DNA of 64,000 nucleotides from Urbifossiella limnaea (GTDB lineage Bacteria; Planctomycetota; Planctomycetia; Gemmatales; Gemmataceae): NCBI RefSeq assembly GCF_007747215.1, contig NZ_CP036273.1, positions 3,766,322 to 3,830,321 of the forward strand, read 5' to 3'. Shown piece by piece: positions 16,654 to 24,230 of this stretch (position 1 is its first letter; each line of letters starts with the position of its first letter). The notes under the pieces were generated by a model. It saw only the letters and a program-made list of their open reading frames with translations, ran no database searches and was not told where the DNA came from. The position numbers and the translations under genes were made by a program.

Positions 16654-18285
16654 CTATCGCGGGCCGAGAACGGCCCCGACGCCGGTGATGCGCGCCCGCG
16701 GCTTGGTCAGGTCGATCAGCAGCGGCTCGCGGGTGACCTGCTCGGTGGCGTTCCCGGCGGCGTCGCGGGCGGTGACCTTGAGGTACACCCGCGGCGGCAG
16801 CCCGGCCGGAACCCGCCAGGCATAGCGGCCGGTGTTCGCCACCCGTCGGGCTGTCGTCGGCCCGACGGCCCCGACCTGCACGACCGGCCCCTCCGAGCCG
16901 ACGACCGGCCGCCACGGCCCCGTCGGGCTGTCGCTCCACTCGAGGGTGATGGGGTCGTCGCCGAAGTTGCGGTCGGCCGCCTCCCACTGGAGCACCAGCG
17001 CCGTCGGGTCGGCCGGGTCGGAACTCGGCGGGAAGATCGTGACGGTCGGCGCGGTGATGTCCACGACGACGCGCACGTCCGGGGCGTCGCCGGGGGCCGG
17101 GGTGGCGTCCGAGAGGCCGGCGCCGCTGACGGGCACGAGGCGGAAGCCGTACGGGCCTTCGGGCTGCGTGTTCGACGGGATGCCGAGGTTGACGCGGACG
17201 GTGGGGTCGTTGCCGGCGTGCTTGCTCCACCAGACCCAACTGCGGCCGTCGTCGCGGGTGGCCCACAGGTCGACGCGCGAGATGCCGGACGGGCCGCGCT
17301 GGTCCACCTGGTACGACAGGTCGAACTGGAGCGACTTCACGACCTGGGCGCGGGACGCTTCGAACGCCGGCCCGGCGGCGGGCGCCGGGTTGCCGTGGGC
17401 GAGCGGGGCGACGGCAGTACGCGGGTCGAACGTCGGCACCGCGCCGGTAGGAGTCGGGTTGATGGCGGGCGGCGCCGCGTTGACGACCGGAGGCGTCGCG
17501 ATGATCGCCGGCGCGGCCGGGAGCGGCGCGGGCGCCGTGGGTGCGAGCGGCGCGGCCGGGGCGAGTGGCTCCAACACGACCGCAGCGGGCGTGAGCGCGG
17601 GCGCCGGCGGTATCACAGCCGGTGGCCCGCCGGACAGGCTGACGCTCGTCTGCGGCGCCGGCGCCCCAACAGCCCCGATGTCGCGCAGGCCTTCGCCCGT
17701 GTTCCCGGCCAGGTCCGCGACGGTCACGCGCACCTGGACTGGCCCGGTGGTGCCGCACGGGAAGCGGACGCCGTTCCGCGGCCCCGGCGGCAGGGTCACC
17801 TCACGCCAGTCGTCGGCGGGGCCGTCGGCACGGCGGAACGTCACCTTCGTCGCGGCGTCGTTCAGGTGGTCGTCGCGCACGTCCCACTCGACCACGACTT
17901 CTTCGCCGGTCCGCCGCGAGCCGCGGAACTCGACCACTGGCCTGACGGTGTCCACGAGCACCTTCATCGCCGGCGCCTCGGTGGTGAGGTTCGGCGGGTC
18001 TTTCTTGCCGGCCCGGTCCACGATCACGATGTGGAACCAGTAGCTGCCGTCCTTCTGGGCGGTGTAGCTGAACTCGGTCTTGTCGGGCAGCACGGTGGCG
18101 ACCAGCGGCCACGTCTGCCCCTTGTCGGCGGAGGCGTACAGTTGCACCTGCCCGATCCCCTTGCGGTCGCCCTTGTACTCGATGGGCAGGGTGATGGTGC
18201 GCCCGGTGAGCGGGTAGTAATCCGGGGCGGCGGCCGGCGGTTGGGCCAGCGTCAGCCCCAGCACGGCGGCGAGCGTCGCGGTCAT
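16654..18285 (-). CDS. Secreted Ig-like repeat protein with Pro/Ala linker
   Basis: 543-residue exported protein of unknown role. A short signal peptide (MTATLAAVLGLTLAQ) is followed by about 200 residues of two bacterial Ig/fibronectin-like beta units (YYPLTGRTITLPIEYKGD, VDTVRPVVEFRGSR). A Pro/Ala-rich linker of about 100 residues and two further Ig-like units (VVKSLQFDLSYQVDQRG, VDITAPTVTIFPPSS) complete it. The repeated DxAGN phrases (VADLAGNTGEG, ARDAAGNATEQ) are typical of such domains. The second of two tandem ATGs (18285) is best placed after GGGGAGG. It is probably a periplasmic or surface structural protein, with no catalytic residues evident. Confidence 0.78.
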   Translation of the reverse strand: MTATLAAVLGLTLAQPPAAAPDYYPLTGRTITLPIEYKGDRKGIGQVQLYASADKGQTWPLVATVLPDKTEFSYTAQKDGSYWFHIVIVDRAGKKDPPNLTTEAPAMKVLVDTVRPVVEFRGSRRTGEEVVVEWDVRDDHLNDAATKVTFRRADGPADDWREVTLPPGPRNGVRFPCGTTGPVQVRVTVADLAGNTGEGLRDIGAVGAPAPQTSVSLSGGPPAVIPPAPALTPAAVVLEPLAPAAPLAPTAPAPLPAAPAIIATPPVVNAAPPAINPTPTGAVPTFDPRTAVAPLAHGNPAPAAGPAFEASRAQVVKSLQFDLSYQVDQRGPSGISRVDLWATRDDGRSWVWWSKHAGNDPTVRVNLGIPSNTQPEGPYGFRLVPVSGAGLSDATPAPGDAPDVRVVVDITAPTVTIFPPSSDPADPTALVLQWEAADRNFGDDPITLEWSDSPTGPWRPVVGSEGPVVQVGAVGPTTARRVANTGRYAWRVPAGLPPRVYLKVTARDAAGNATEQVTREPLLIDLTKPRARITGVGAVLGPR

Positions 18286-18476
18286 CATCCCCTCCCCGGG
18301 GGGTCGGGCGGCAGTACGTCGTCGGGTGGTATCGGTCGTGCGGGCCGAGAACTTCAGCATTCCGCGGCACGGAGCCGGAATTCTTCAAGTCCCGCGGCCC
18401 TCGCCCCCCCGCCCCGCCGCCGTATCACACCCCCACGGCCGTGGTCTGGGCGGGCCGGGGGGTTCTGGAGCGGGCG

Positions 18477-19253
18477 ATGTCACCGGCCGAGTTGCGGCAG
18501 TTGTTGGCGGACGTGCAGGCGGGCCGGGTGCCCGCCGAGGAGGCGGCCGCACGGCTGAGCGAACCCGCCGTCGGCGACCTGGGCTTCGCCACACTGGATC
18601 TCCACCGCAAAGAGCGGTGTGGCTTCCCCGAAGTGATTCTCGCCCAGGGGAAGACCGCCGAGTGGGTCGAGCAGGCCGTCCGCCGCATGAGCGCGGCCGG
18701 GCAGGACTGCTTCGTCACGCGGTTGTCCGACGAGCAAGCCGCGCACCTGGCTCCGCACTTCCCGCGGGCGGAGCAGGACCGGTTGGCCCGGACGCTGTGG
18801 CTCCCCGCGAGCGCGGCTCGGCCGGCACTCGTCGGCAACGTGCTTGTCGTGACGGCGGGGACGGGCGACTTACCCGTGGCGCAGGAAGCGGTGGTGACGG
18901 CGCGGGTGATGGGCGTTCACGCCGACCTGATCGCGGACGTGGGCGTGGCCGGGATTCACCGCGTACTGCGGCACCGCGACCGGTTGGCCGCGGCGGACGT
19001 GGTCGTGGTCGTGGCCGGGATGGACGGGGCGCTGCCGAGTGTCGTCGGCGGGCTGGTCGATTGTCCGGTCATCGCCTGCCCCACGAGCGTCGGCTACGGG
19101 GCGGCGTTCGGCGGCGTCGCGGCGCTGCTGACGATGCTCAACAGTTGCTCGGCCGGCGTCTGCGTCGTGAACATCGACGCCGGGTTCAAGGCGGGGTACG
19201 TCGCGGCGCTGACGGCCCGCCGGGTCGAAACCGCCCGCCGAGTCAGCGTGTGA
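18477..19253 (+). CDS. larB: LarB, nickel pincer cofactor biosynthesis carboxylase
   Basis: 258-residue LarB family protein with the PurE-like fold. The family carboxylates and hydrolyses nicotinic acid adenine dinucleotide to make the precursor of the nickel-pincer nucleotide used by lactate racemase and related enzymes. The C-terminal region VVVAGMDGALPSVVGGLV, CPTSVGYGAAFGG and LLTMLNSCSAGVCVVNID is diagnostic, with the conserved cysteine in NSC (about C224). The ATG at 18477 has GGAG 6 bases upstream. LarA, LarC and LarE are not in the window, so the cofactor client is unknown. The 3' end overlaps the convergent lipoprotein gene by 11 bases. Confidence 0.93.
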   Translation: MSPAELRQLLADVQAGRVPAEEAAARLSEPAVGDLGFATLDLHRKERCGFPEVILAQGKTAEWVEQAVRRMSAAGQDCFVTRLSDEQAAHLAPHFPRAEQDRLARTLWLPASAARPALVGNVLVVTAGTGDLPVAQEAVVTARVMGVHADLIADVGVAGIHRVLRHRDRLAAADVVVVVAGMDGALPSVVGGLVDCPVIACPTSVGYGAAFGGVAALLTMLNSCSAGVCVVNIDAGFKAGYVAALTARRVETARRVSV

Positions 19254-19797
19254 GCGGGAACGGCGCCTCGGGGGCGATCGGGCCGGGAACCTGGGCCGCC
19301 GCGGGGACGCTTACCGCCGGCGAGAGGGCGCCCGGCGGGGCCGGCGGTTGCGGCGGCACCTCGGCGAGCGTCGAGACGGGCGGCGCGGTCGGGGCCGCTC
19401 CGCGGGCCGTGGTCGGCGGCACGGCCGGGGTCGTGGGAGTGTAGTTGGACGGCGTCAGTTGGGGCACGACTGGGCCGCCCGGAAGCGGGGCGCCGGGTCC
19501 GTAGTTGCCGGGCGTTACTGGTGCGTTGATGCCGCCAGTATAGCTGGGCGTCGGGGCGCCGCCCTGGGACGTCGTGCCGGGCTGGTAGCTGGGGCCGTTG
19601 GAGAGGCCGGAGCCGCCGGTGGGGCGGCCGATGTCCGGGACGGTGGTGCGGGCGCCGGGCGGGGTGGCGTTGCCGGCCTTGGCCTTGGAAACCGGAGGCG
19701 CCTTGCCGGCGTGGTCGCCCATGCAGCCGACGAGGCCGGCACAGCCCACCAGCCCGGCCCCGATCAGGGCCACCCGCCCGCGCAGTCCGTGCGGCAT
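19243..19797 (-). CDS. Proline-rich lipoprotein
   Basis: 184-residue probable lipoprotein. The N-terminus (MPHGLRG) leads into a hydrophobic segment with two candidate lipoboxes, LVGC at C19 and LVGC at C25. The rest is low-complexity Pro/Gly/Thr/Ala sequence, with no enzyme motif. Such proteins are common in planctomycetes and may link membrane and wall layers, which is inference. GAGGGAG before the ATG at 19797 fixes the start. The following gene (19946-20239, same strand) also encodes a small lipoprotein. Confidence 0.72.
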   Translation of the reverse strand: MPHGLRGRVALIGAGLVGCAGLVGCMGDHAGKAPPVSKAKAGNATPPGARTTVPDIGRPTGGSGLSNGPSYQPGTTSQGGAPTPSYTGGINAPVTPGNYGPGAPLPGGPVVPQLTPSNYTPTTPAVPPTTARGAAPTAPPVSTLAEVPPQPPAPPGALSPAVSVPAAAQVPGPIAPEAPFPLTR

Positions 19798-19945
19798 CGG
19801 TCGCTCCCTCGACCCGCGCGATCGGCCGGCGTCCGTGCCGGCCGCACCCCCGCCCGGCATCCCTGCCGGGTGTGTCGGGGGTGGTCACGCGTGGGGGCGG
19901 GCCGATACCGCCGTTCCGGAACCGGGTCAAGCCGATCCGGTGCGG

Positions 19946-20239
19946 TCAGTTCCGCGGCGGCATCGCGGGCGCCACGGGCGCGACCGGAACCGGCGCGGCC
20001 GGCGGCACCAGGGCCGGGGCACCGGCCCCCGGGGCACCCCCGCGGGCCGTGCCCTCGGGGTCGGTCATGGTCGCCAGCTCGCGCGGCAGCGGGAACGCCG
20101 GGTCGTCCGGGAAGTACTGCGGGTAGTGTTGCAGGTAGCGCGGGCTCGGCAGGGTCATCCCGCCGACCCACGTCTGACACCCGGCCTGACCGAGGCCGAG
20201 GGCGGCGGCGACGCACGCCAGCCATCGTTGGATTCGCAT
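19946..20239 (-). CDS. Small lipoprotein of unknown function
   Basis: 97-residue predicted lipoprotein. MRIQRWLACVAAALGLGQAGC gives a signal peptide ending in a lipobox cysteine (C21). The next part (LPSPRYLQHYPQYFPDDPAF) carries aromatic and proline residues and the sequence ends in Ala/Pro low complexity. GGGAGAGG lies just upstream of the ATG. The PRYLQHYPQYFP segment looks like a conserved motif of short planctomycete lipoproteins, from memory rather than a search. It is probably co-transcribed with the lipoprotein gene at 19243-19797, 148 bases downstream. Confidence 0.72.
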   Translation of the reverse strand: MRIQRWLACVAAALGLGQAGCQTWVGGMTLPSPRYLQHYPQYFPDDPAFPLPRELATMTDPEGTARGGAPGAGAPALVPPAAPVPVAPVAPAMPPRN

Positions 20240-20409
20240 CTGGCCTCTCCCGGCGACCGGCCCGCGCCCGCGCCCCCAGGGGCGACGGCTGGTGACCGAC
20301 GTTAGCGGATGTATCGGCCGCGCCGGCCGCGGGGTTGAGTCCGAATGTGCCGCGGCCGCGGTTTCCGACCCGACCCGAATCGTTGACCGCCCCCACCCCC
20401 GTACCTAGC

Positions 20410-21222
20410 ATGGCCCACACGTCCGGCCGGTTCGCCCCCCGCCACCCGCCCGAGTCCCCCCGGATGATTGGCTCACGGAACGGCCCCTCGTCCCCGGTTC
20501 GCCGGGAGCTGCCGCTGGAACTCCGCTGGGACCACCACCGCCGGCCGCTGCCGGTTCGTTGGGTGATCCCGAAGGGCCGCCGATCCCGGGTGGCCCCCAG
20601 CGCTCCGCCGCCGACCGCGGGGCCGCTCGACTTCTGCGCACTCATGCGCCGCCTCTGCGACGACATCACCGGCCGCTGCGAGGTGCTGCGCCACGTGCGG
20701 ATGCCGGCCGTGCTGTTGAGCTTCACCCCGTGCCGCAACCGCAGCCGGTACGGCCTCCAGGCCCGGGTGACGCCGTTGCGGTTCCGCGACGGCCGGCTCA
20801 CGCGGCGGCACGGGCCGGTGGAGTACCAGGTGCAGCGGTTCGTGGTGGACGGCACCGAGATGCTGTACCTCCTGACGTTCTGCCTGCCGCGGTTCCTCGA
20901 CCAGCCGTTCGAGGAGAAGCTGGTGACGGTGTTCCACGAGCTGTACCACATGAGCCCGGCGTTCGACGGCGACCTGCGCCGCCACCCGGGCCGGTACGCG
21001 GTCCACTCGCACTCGAAGGCGTGCTACGACGAGCGGATGGCGGGGCTGGCGAAGGAGTACGTGGCCGACCACCCGGAGCCAGACCTGTTCGAGTTCCTGC
21101 GGCCCGGCTACCAGGACTTGTGGGACCGCCACGGCGGCATTACCGGGGCGGTCGTGCCGCGGCCGAAGCTCCTGCCGGTGGGCTGGGCGACGCCCCGGCT
21201 CGCGGCGCGGAGCCGAACGTAG
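20410..21222 (+). CDS. Putative zinc metallopeptidase (HExxH)
   Basis: Roughly 270-residue protein of no certain family. The only strong motif is [11 protein letters not shown], an HExxH zinc site (about 176-180) in the C-terminal half, preceded by hydrophobic strands ([12 protein letters not shown]). A conserved-looking tail ([12 protein letters not shown]) could hold a third ligand. The N-terminal 50 residues are Pro/Arg-rich and probably disordered. ATGs at 20410 and 20464 are both possible, neither with a clear ribosome-binding site. It lies 216 bases upstream of the integron integrase but shows no cassette features. A putative phage-type metallopeptidase is one possibility; the function is uncertain. 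Confidence 0.65.
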   Translation: MAHTSGRFAPRHPPESPRMIGSRNGPSSPVRRELPLELRWDHHRRPLPVRWVIPKGRRSRVAPSAPPPTAGPLDFCALMRRLCDDITGRCEVLRHVRMPAVLLSFTPCRNRSRYGLQARVTPLRFRDGRLTRRHGPVEYQVQRFVVDGTEMLYLLTFCLPRFLDQPFEEKLVTVFHELYHMSPAFDGDLRRHPGRYAVHSHSKACYDERMAGLAKEYVADHPEPDLFEFLRPGYQDLWDRHGGITGAVVPRPKLLPVGWATPRLAARSRT

Positions 21223-21438
21223 CGTCCGGCACTCCCCCCGCCGGGCCGACGCTCGGGCCACGTTCAGTGTGTGTACGGCTCCCCCCCGGGGGGTCGAGGC
21301 ACGAATTGAGTCAATGCCACAAATTACCGTTGGACCGACGTGCGGACCACAACCCGCGTTCGACTGCCGACTTGACTCGGAGCTCCTGGCCGGTGATGCT
21401 GACGGACTGGACGCCCGTTCCCGTGTGGGGGTGTCGTC

Positions 21439-22442
21439 GTGTCGCCGTCCGCCCCGCCGCCGAAGCTCCTCGACCGCCTCCGAGGCGCCTGCCGGGTGCG
21501 GCGGTACAGCCTCCGCACGGAGGACGCGTACCACGACTGGGTGCGGCGGTTCGTCCTGTTCCACGGGAAGCGGCACCCGGAGACGATGGGCGAGCGGGAG
21601 GTGAACGCCTTCCTGACGCACCTGGCGGTCGAGGGGCGGGTGGCCGCGAGCACGCAGAACCAGGCCCTGGCGGCGCTGCTCTTCCTGTACACCAGTACGT
21701 GCTGGAGCGGCCGCTCGACTGGCTCGGCGACGTCGTGCGGGCGCAGCGGCCGCGGCGGCTCCCGGTGGTGTTGAGTCGGTCGGAGGTGCAGCGCGTCCTC
21801 GGCACCCTGACCGGGACGCCCCGGCTCATCGCCCTGCTGCTGTACGGCGGCGGGTTGCGGGTGAGCGAGTGCCTGAACCTGCGGGTCCACGACGTGGACT
21901 TCGACCGCCACGAACTCCTGGTCCGGCACGGGAAGGGCGGGAAGGACCGGCGGACGATCCTGCCGCGGGCCGCGGCCGACCTGTTGCGCGCCCACCTGGA
22001 CCGGGTGCGGCCGCTGGCCGAGGCGGACCGGGCGGCCGGGGTGCCGGGCGTGTGCCTCCCGGACGCGATCGCGCGGAAGTACCCGAACGCGGGGACGGAC
22101 TGGGGGTGGCAGTGGGTGTTCCCGTCGGCGAGGCTGTCCACCGACCCGCGGACGGGGGTTTGCCGTCGGCACCACGCGCACCCGAGTGCGGTGAACCGGA
22201 GCGTGGTGGCCGCGGCGCGGGCGGCGGGGGTGACGAAGCACGCGACCGCGCACACCTTCCGGCACGCCTTCGCCACGCACCTGTTGGAGGACGGCCAGGA
22301 CATCCGCACGGTGCAGGAGCTGTTGGGCCACGCGGACGTCTCGACGACCATGATCTACACCCACGCCCTCAACACGGGTGGCCTCGGGGTGACGAGTCCG
22401 GCGGACCGGCTGCTTGGCAGTCCGGCGGACGACCGCGCATAA
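21439..22442 (+). pseudogene. intI: IntI-family integron integrase, frameshifted
   Basis: Tyrosine recombinase of the integron-integrase family split by one frame change. The N-terminal SAM-like domain (GTG start at 21439, [16 protein letters not shown]) runs to about 21690. The catalytic part continues in the next frame ([18 protein letters not shown] to 22442). Compared with IntI1, LLFLY-xx-VL is interrupted by an extra dinucleotide AC near 21689-21692 (equivalent to a -1 shift). The IntI-specific insert is present ([27 protein letters not shown]). All catalytic residues survive: R in GGGLRVSE, K in GKGGKDRR, HxxR in HTFRHAF, H in LLGHAD and Y in MIYTHAL. Decay therefore looks recent, or the shift is a sequencing error. 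The gene points toward the cassettes, opposite to class 1 integrons. Confidence 0.88.
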
Positions 22443-22566
22443 TCGCGTTTCGCGTGTTAGGATGCGCGGGGTGACGGCGGGAACCCGCGAATGACGGGGA
22501 AACGCTCGGCCGGGCGGCCGGGATCGCGCACGATCGGTCAGTCCGGCACACGCGCGCTAATCACTT

Positions 22567-22573
22567 GTTCGGC
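22567..22573 (+). other. attI-like recombination core (GTTCGGC)
   Basis: GTTCGGC, one mismatch from the consensus GTTRRRY, stands 125 bases after the integrase stop and 16 bases before the first cassette ATG. The upstream flank (22443-22566) forms no attC-like hairpin with it, which fits an attI site rather than another cassette end. The predicted crossover is between G22567 and T22568. Confidence 0.65.
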
Positions 22574-22588
22574 GGCGGAGGGCGCTCG

Positions 22589-22933
22589 ATGCGTGAAGGC
22601 GACTTCGAGGTGCTGCCGGCCGGCGAGATGCGGGCCAAGTACGGCCTCACTGCCGAGAACCGGCCGACCCTCACGCTCGACCCGTCGGCCGTCCCGCCGG
22701 GGCTGCGTCACCTGATTCCGCTCGCCGAGCAGTTCGGCGTCAGCGATGATCTGATCCGCGAGGACATCGTGGCCAAGACGCCGGCCGCGGAGCTGGCCGC
22801 CATGCAGGTAGCGGTCGAGGCTCACCCCGACGCCTTCGACGAGTGGCTGGCCGGGCCGGAAGCGGACGGGCCGCGGTTCTCGCCCGAGTACATCGCGTTC
22901 AGTTGCCTCCGCATGGCCGCCGACGGGATGTAG
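22589..22933 (+). CDS. Integron cassette 1 protein, unknown function
   Basis: 114-residue soluble protein. The ATG at 22589 has GGAGGG about 6 bases upstream. The sequence is acidic and mostly helical after residue 35 (FGVSDDLIREDIVAKTPAAE, AVEAHPDAFDEWLAGPEA), with no transmembrane segment, cysteine-rich site or enzyme motif. It occupies almost the entire cassette: the stop is 7 bases before attC1. No relative is recognised with confidence. As with most chromosomal-integron cargo the role is unknown; a small regulatory, toxin/antitoxin or protein-interaction role is conceivable but unsupported. Confidence 0.75.
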   Translation: MREGDFEVLPAGEMRAKYGLTAENRPTLTLDPSAVPPGLRHLIPLAEQFGVSDDLIREDIVAKTPAAELAAMQVAVEAHPDAFDEWLAGPEADGPRFSPEYIAFSCLRMAADGM

Positions 22934-22940
22934 CCCAGAC

Positions 22941-23036
22941 GCCGAACCAGGCGCTGCAGCAGACGGCGGGGGCGTGTCGGCTTTTCGAGGTCGTAGCTCA
23001 CTCGGCCCCCGCCGCTGCTGAGCTGGGTCGTTCGGC
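22941..23036 (+). other. attC recombination site 1
   Basis: 96-bp imperfect palindrome. The outer boxes GCCGAAC (22941-22947) and GTTCGGC (23030-23036) are exact complements. The inner arms CAGCAG-A-CGGCGGGGGC and GCCCCCGCCGCTGCTG pair perfectly except for one unpaired A, the expected extrahelical base. A looser spacer and a central variable region complete the attC fold. Confidence 0.85.
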
Positions 23037-23055
23037 CACCGGAGGGCTTCGGGTT

Positions 23056-23475
23056 ATGCGGTCACGGCCGAGTTTGGCGCGGCAACTCGCTGCCGGAGCG
23101 ATCATGGCCGGAGGCGCGGGGTACGTCGCTGCTGTCAAACTGACTCGCGAGGGGGAGGTCGTCCTCTCCACCGCCTGGCTCGCGGGTGTGCTGCCGAACT
23201 TGGTCTGCGCGGCTGTTGTCCCGCTCGCCCCGCTCCTCTCCCGCCGATTGCTTAGTGGCCGAGACTTCCTCTGGATGACGTTGTTCACTGCGATCGGGCT
23301 GTGCTTGTACGAGTTCACGCAGGTGTGGATGCCGCGCAGAACGTTCGATTGGGACGATGTGGTGGCGACGGCCGTCGGTGCGATGGTGGCCTTGGTGCTC
23401 GGCGCGGGATTCTTCCTCCTCACGGGCAGAAAGAGCGCCGAACCAACTGCTGCACCTGACCCGGCGGGCAGATAG
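23056..23475 (+). CDS. Integron cassette 2 membrane protein, VanZ-like
   Basis: 139-residue protein with four predicted membrane segments (about 10-30, 40-62, 70-90 and 100-122). The stretch LYEFTQVWMPRRTFDWDDVV before the last helix resembles VanZ-like membrane proteins, which carry a similar E..Q....R.FDW.D signature; that family includes a low-level teicoplanin resistance protein. Assignment is tentative. The ATG at 23056 has GGAGGG 9 bases upstream. The last 13 residues (after GRKSA) are encoded inside attC2, a common arrangement in cassette genes. It occupies one integron cassette and has no neighbours in a shared operon. Confidence 0.72.
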   Translation: MRSRPSLARQLAAGAIMAGGAGYVAAVKLTREGEVVLSTAWLAGVLPNLVCAAVVPLAPLLSRRLLSGRDFLWMTLFTAIGLCLYEFTQVWMPRRTFDWDDVVATAVGAMVALVLGAGFFLLTGRKSAEPTAAPDPAGR

Positions 23476-23533
23476 GTTTTCTGCGGCGTCCAGCACACCG
23501 CGCCCGCCGGGCAGGTGAGCAGGGTCGTTCAGA
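23437..23533 (+). other. attC recombination site 2
   Basis: 97-bp imperfect palindrome. GCCGAAC (23437-23443) faces GTTCAGA (23527-23533). The inner arms CACCTG-A-CCCGGCGGGC and GCCCGCCGGGCAGGTG pair with the same single unpaired A as attC1. The last six bases of the right box belong to the chromosome after the array, which explains the mismatch. Confidence 0.82.
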
Positions 23534-23535
23534 GG

Positions 23536-24153
23536 TCACCCCGCGGCCAACTTCGCGGCGATGCCGGCGACGTGCTTGCCCTGTGCCCGTGCGACGGCGA
23601 GGTCGTTCGCCGTCGGCTGGCGCTCGCCCTTCGGGCCGGAGATGGTGCTCGCGCCGTACGGCGTGCCGCCGCCCACGGCGTCGAGGTTCGTCAGCTCCGG
23701 CACGCTGTACGGCACGCCGACGATCACCATCCCCATGTGGTAGAAGTACGTCGAGAGCGTCAGCAGCGTCGTCTCCTGGCCGCCGTGCTGGCTCGCCGTC
23801 GAGGTGAACGCGCTGCCGACCTTGCCGATGAGCGCCCCGCTCACCCACTGGCCGCCGGTGTTGTCCAGGAACCCCCGCATCTGCGCCGGCACCGACCCGA
23901 ACCGCGTCGGGGCGCCGAGCACGATCGCGTCCGCCTCCTGCAGCTTCCGCGGGTCGGCCAGGGGAACGTGGGCGAACGCCTTCTGCGCGTCGGCCGCGCC
24001 CATCTTCGCCAGCACGTCGTCGGGGAGCGTCTCGGCGACGCGAAGGAGTTGCACGTCGGCCCCGGCGGCGCGGGCGCCCTCGGCCACCGCCTCGGCCAGC
24101 TTCCAGACGTGGCCGTAGGTGCTGTAGAAGATCACGTGAACTTTCGCGGCCAT
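23536..24153 (-). CDS. wrbA: NAD(P)H:quinone oxidoreductase, WrbA type
   Basis: 205-residue flavodoxin-fold protein of the WrbA family, reducing quinones by two electrons with FMN. The FMN phosphate loop is [11 protein letters not shown] near the N-terminus. The [20 protein letters not shown] block and [15 protein letters not shown], followed by GVPYSVPEL, are WrbA hallmarks. Length is normal. The integron array ends two bases past its stop codon, so its 3' side marks the integron insertion point and the coding sequence is intact. The terminator-like hairpin at 24188-24216 separates it from the upstream protease gene. Confidence 0.95.
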   Translation of the reverse strand: MAAKVHVIFYSTYGHVWKLAEAVAEGARAAGADVQLLRVAETLPDDVLAKMGAADAQKAFAHVPLADPRKLQEADAIVLGAPTRFGSVPAQMRGFLDNTGGQWVSGALIGKVGSAFTSTASQHGGQETTLLTLSTYFYHMGMVIVGVPYSVPELTNLDAVGGGTPYGASTISGPKGERQPTANDLAVARAQGKHVAGIAAKLAAG

Positions 24154-24187
24154 GATCGATCTCACGGGTGAAGCGGGGGAAAAAGCA

Positions 24188-24216
24188 AGGCCCGGGGACA
24201 GCCGTCCCCGGGCCTT
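24188..24216 (-). terminator. Intrinsic terminator (CCCGGGGAC stem)
   Basis: GC-rich hairpin with AAGGCCCGGGGAC and GTCCCCGGGCCTT arms and a three-base loop. On the minus strand it is followed by GCTTTTTC, a T-tract, so it ends the operon that finishes with the protease-like gene at 24231. Coordinates are accurate to about one base. Confidence 0.75.
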
Positions 24217-24230
24217 CGGGATCGTCGATG

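Larger units (their letters stand above)
21439..23533 (+). mobile_element. Chromosomal integron with two gene cassettes
   Basis: Complete small integron: intI (21439-22442), attI core GTTCGGC (22567-22573), cassette 1 (22568-23030, 463 bp) and cassette 2 (23031-23527, 497 bp). Each cassette ends in an attC site and holds one plus-strand gene. Both cassettes begin TTCGGC, which would rebuild a GTTCGGC R' box complementary to their GCCGAAC R'' box on excision. The array stops two bases before the wrbA stop codon, so the original attI core was probably GTTCAGA. Confidence 0.85.

Noticed and set aside
21372-21400. Promoter of the integrase (TTGACT, 17 bases, GATGCT)
   Set aside because: The -35 box is good but the -10 box matches consensus at too few positions to call in GC-rich sequence.
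21439-22442. Prophage or genomic-island integrase
   Set aside because: The IntI-specific insert, attC sites and lack of any phage genes or tRNA target favour an integron.
22443-22573. Possible third attC site before cassette 1
   Set aside because: GTTCGGC at 22567 has no complementary upstream box or paired inner arms, so it fits attI rather than a cassette end.
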